NCBI RefSeq assembly: GCF_003525665.1
Contig: NZ_DQDX01000087.1
Span: 1 to 15,591 of the forward strand
DNA: 15,591 nt
Origin: Flavobacterium sp.
Lineage (GTDB): Bacteria; Bacteroidota; Bacteroidia; Flavobacteriales; Flavobacteriaceae
Reading direction: 5' to 3'
Shown: positions 14,810 through 15,591 of the stretch, in pieces
Position numbering within the stretch: position 1 is the first letter of the stretch
How the letters are laid out: each line of letters starts with the position of its first letter
Notes under the pieces: generated by a model
The model's database searches: none
What the model saw: only the letters and a program-made list of their open reading frames with translations
What the model was told of the DNA's origin: nothing
Program-made: the position numbers and the translations under genes

Positions 14810-15591
14810 TTATTCTTCAACTACATAAGTATCCAAAAACTCTTGCTGGGTTTGACTTCCCGATGATGGAAATGGTAAAGTAAAACCAGGAAATTCTTGC
14901 AATTGGTAAGAAATATTGGTGTTTGTATGAACCATTCCAATACCTTGAGCATAATATTGAGTAGAAGTTACTACGTCTTGCGGTTGTAAAACAGTTACCG
15001 TTACAGGAAATCCACCTATTGATTGTGTAGTGGTAATTTTAAGATTTAAAATAACTTTGGTTTTAATTACATTGCTGTAGACATCTGCGTTTGGTGAAGT
15101 AAAGCTGGCAACTTGTCCATCGCTAACGGTTTTTAAAGTGTAAGTAAAATTTAAAGGATATCCTTCGACTGTTTGAGAAAAGGTGCCAGATACTGAACTA
15201 AGTTGTTCATTAGCAACACCAGATTCTTTTAGAATAATAAAATTAGAAATTGAAATAGCTATTGGATTACCCAAACCATAATCAAAACTTGCCGTACCAC
15301 TCATTTTTACAGTGCCGTTATCAGCTCGTAAACCATTGTTTTTGAGAGAAGTTGAGTAAAATCCGTTAGGAAGCACATCTAAAGTTTTAAGCTTTTTGTG
15401 TGCTACACCACTTATTAAGGTATCATTACCGCTGTAAAGAGAATCTCTACTTGCTATGCCTTCTGAAGTAACATCATAAGTCCAATAATTTCCAACTGAT
15501 AATGGTAAATAATCAGTAATTTCATCTGATGGATTAGAATTTGAATCATCATCACTACTACAAGATGAAAATCCTACAAAAGCTATAATCG
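14810..15591 (-). CDS. Lipoprotein of unknown function, N-terminus outside the window
   Basis: The reading frame stays open to the window edge, giving 259 visible residues, so a start at the internal GTG (15376) would cut off real protein. The visible part begins with the end of a type II signal (AFVGFSSC, cysteine codon 15562-15560). After the cysteine come SSDDDSNSN, then a conserved-looking LPLSVGNYWTYDV block. The acidic run just after the cysteine resembles the lipoprotein export signal of Bacteroidota, so surface display is plausible. The rest is strand-rich and Ser/Thr/Val-rich with no catalytic motif I recognise, and ends DTYVVEE. Only a few N-terminal signal residues should be missing. 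The protein may be a secreted or cell-surface beta-sandwich; function unknown. Confidence 0.82.
   Translation of the reverse strand, partial: IIAFVGFSSCSSDDDSNSNPSDEITDYLPLSVGNYWTYDVTSEGIASRDSLYSGNDTLISGVAHKKLKTLDVLPNGFYSTSLKNNGLRADNGTVKMSGTASFDYGLGNPIAISISNFIILKESGVANEQLSSVSGTFSQTVEGYPLNFTYTLKTVSDGQVASFTSPNADVYSNVIKTKVILNLKITTTQSIGGFPVTVTVLQPQDVVTSTQYYAQGIGMVHTNTNISYQLQEFPGFTLPFPSSGSQTQQEFLDTYVVEE

Overview
The window is AT-rich, densely coded DNA that looks like a Flavobacteriaceae chromosome (Flavobacterium or a close relative). The support is Bacteroidota-type promoter words (TAnnTTTG), no Shine-Dalgarno sequences, several TTG starts, a bacillithiol-type glycosyltransferase, and the protein families themselves, including a NagZ-type GH3 fused to a serine hydrolase. 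It reads as core chromosome: I see no insertion sequence, phage gene, tRNA, rRNA or CRISPR array.

Layout. On the minus strand at the left is a large lptD-like LPS-assembly porin gene. Diverging from it, a block of ten plus-strand genes runs from 2857 to 14111 with short gaps. First come two tandem N-acetylmuramoyl-L-alanine amidases, each with a SPOR-like C-terminus, and an MlaD/MCE lipid-transport protein. Next comes a membrane iron-sulfur protein (HdrE/HdrD N-terminal half-like), a small HAD-fold phosphatase-like gene, and a soluble two-CCG-domain iron-sulfur protein (HdrD C-terminal half-like). After these lie a conserved protein of unknown function, a lipoprotein fusing a NagZ-type GH3 beta-N-acetylglucosaminidase to a class-C beta-lactamase-like domain, bshA (bacillithiol synthesis), and a PrcB-type lipoprotein overlapping bshA by 4 bp. 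A strong bidirectional terminator closes the block. Two minus-strand genes follow: a small outer-membrane beta-barrel protein and a lipoprotein whose N-terminus runs off the window.

How the genes fit together. Most products act in the envelope: LPS insertion (LptD), peptidoglycan cleavage and recycling (two amidases, NagZ-serine hydrolase), lipid trafficking (MlaD) and outer-membrane proteins. The two iron-sulfur genes probably encode two halves of one membrane electron-transfer complex, resembling a split HdrDE/EtfD. BshA adds thiol redox metabolism.

The most unusual non-coding feature is AT-rich DNA built on a strict 7-nt period. It occupies the gaps on both sides of the CCG-domain gene, as a 14-heptad direct array downstream and a head-to-head inverted array with a 17-bp perfect stem upstream. 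A shorter 7-nt-period tract lies at the left edge. No stretch over 300 bases lacks a gene; the longest gap, 14665-14809, holds only a weak promoter word.
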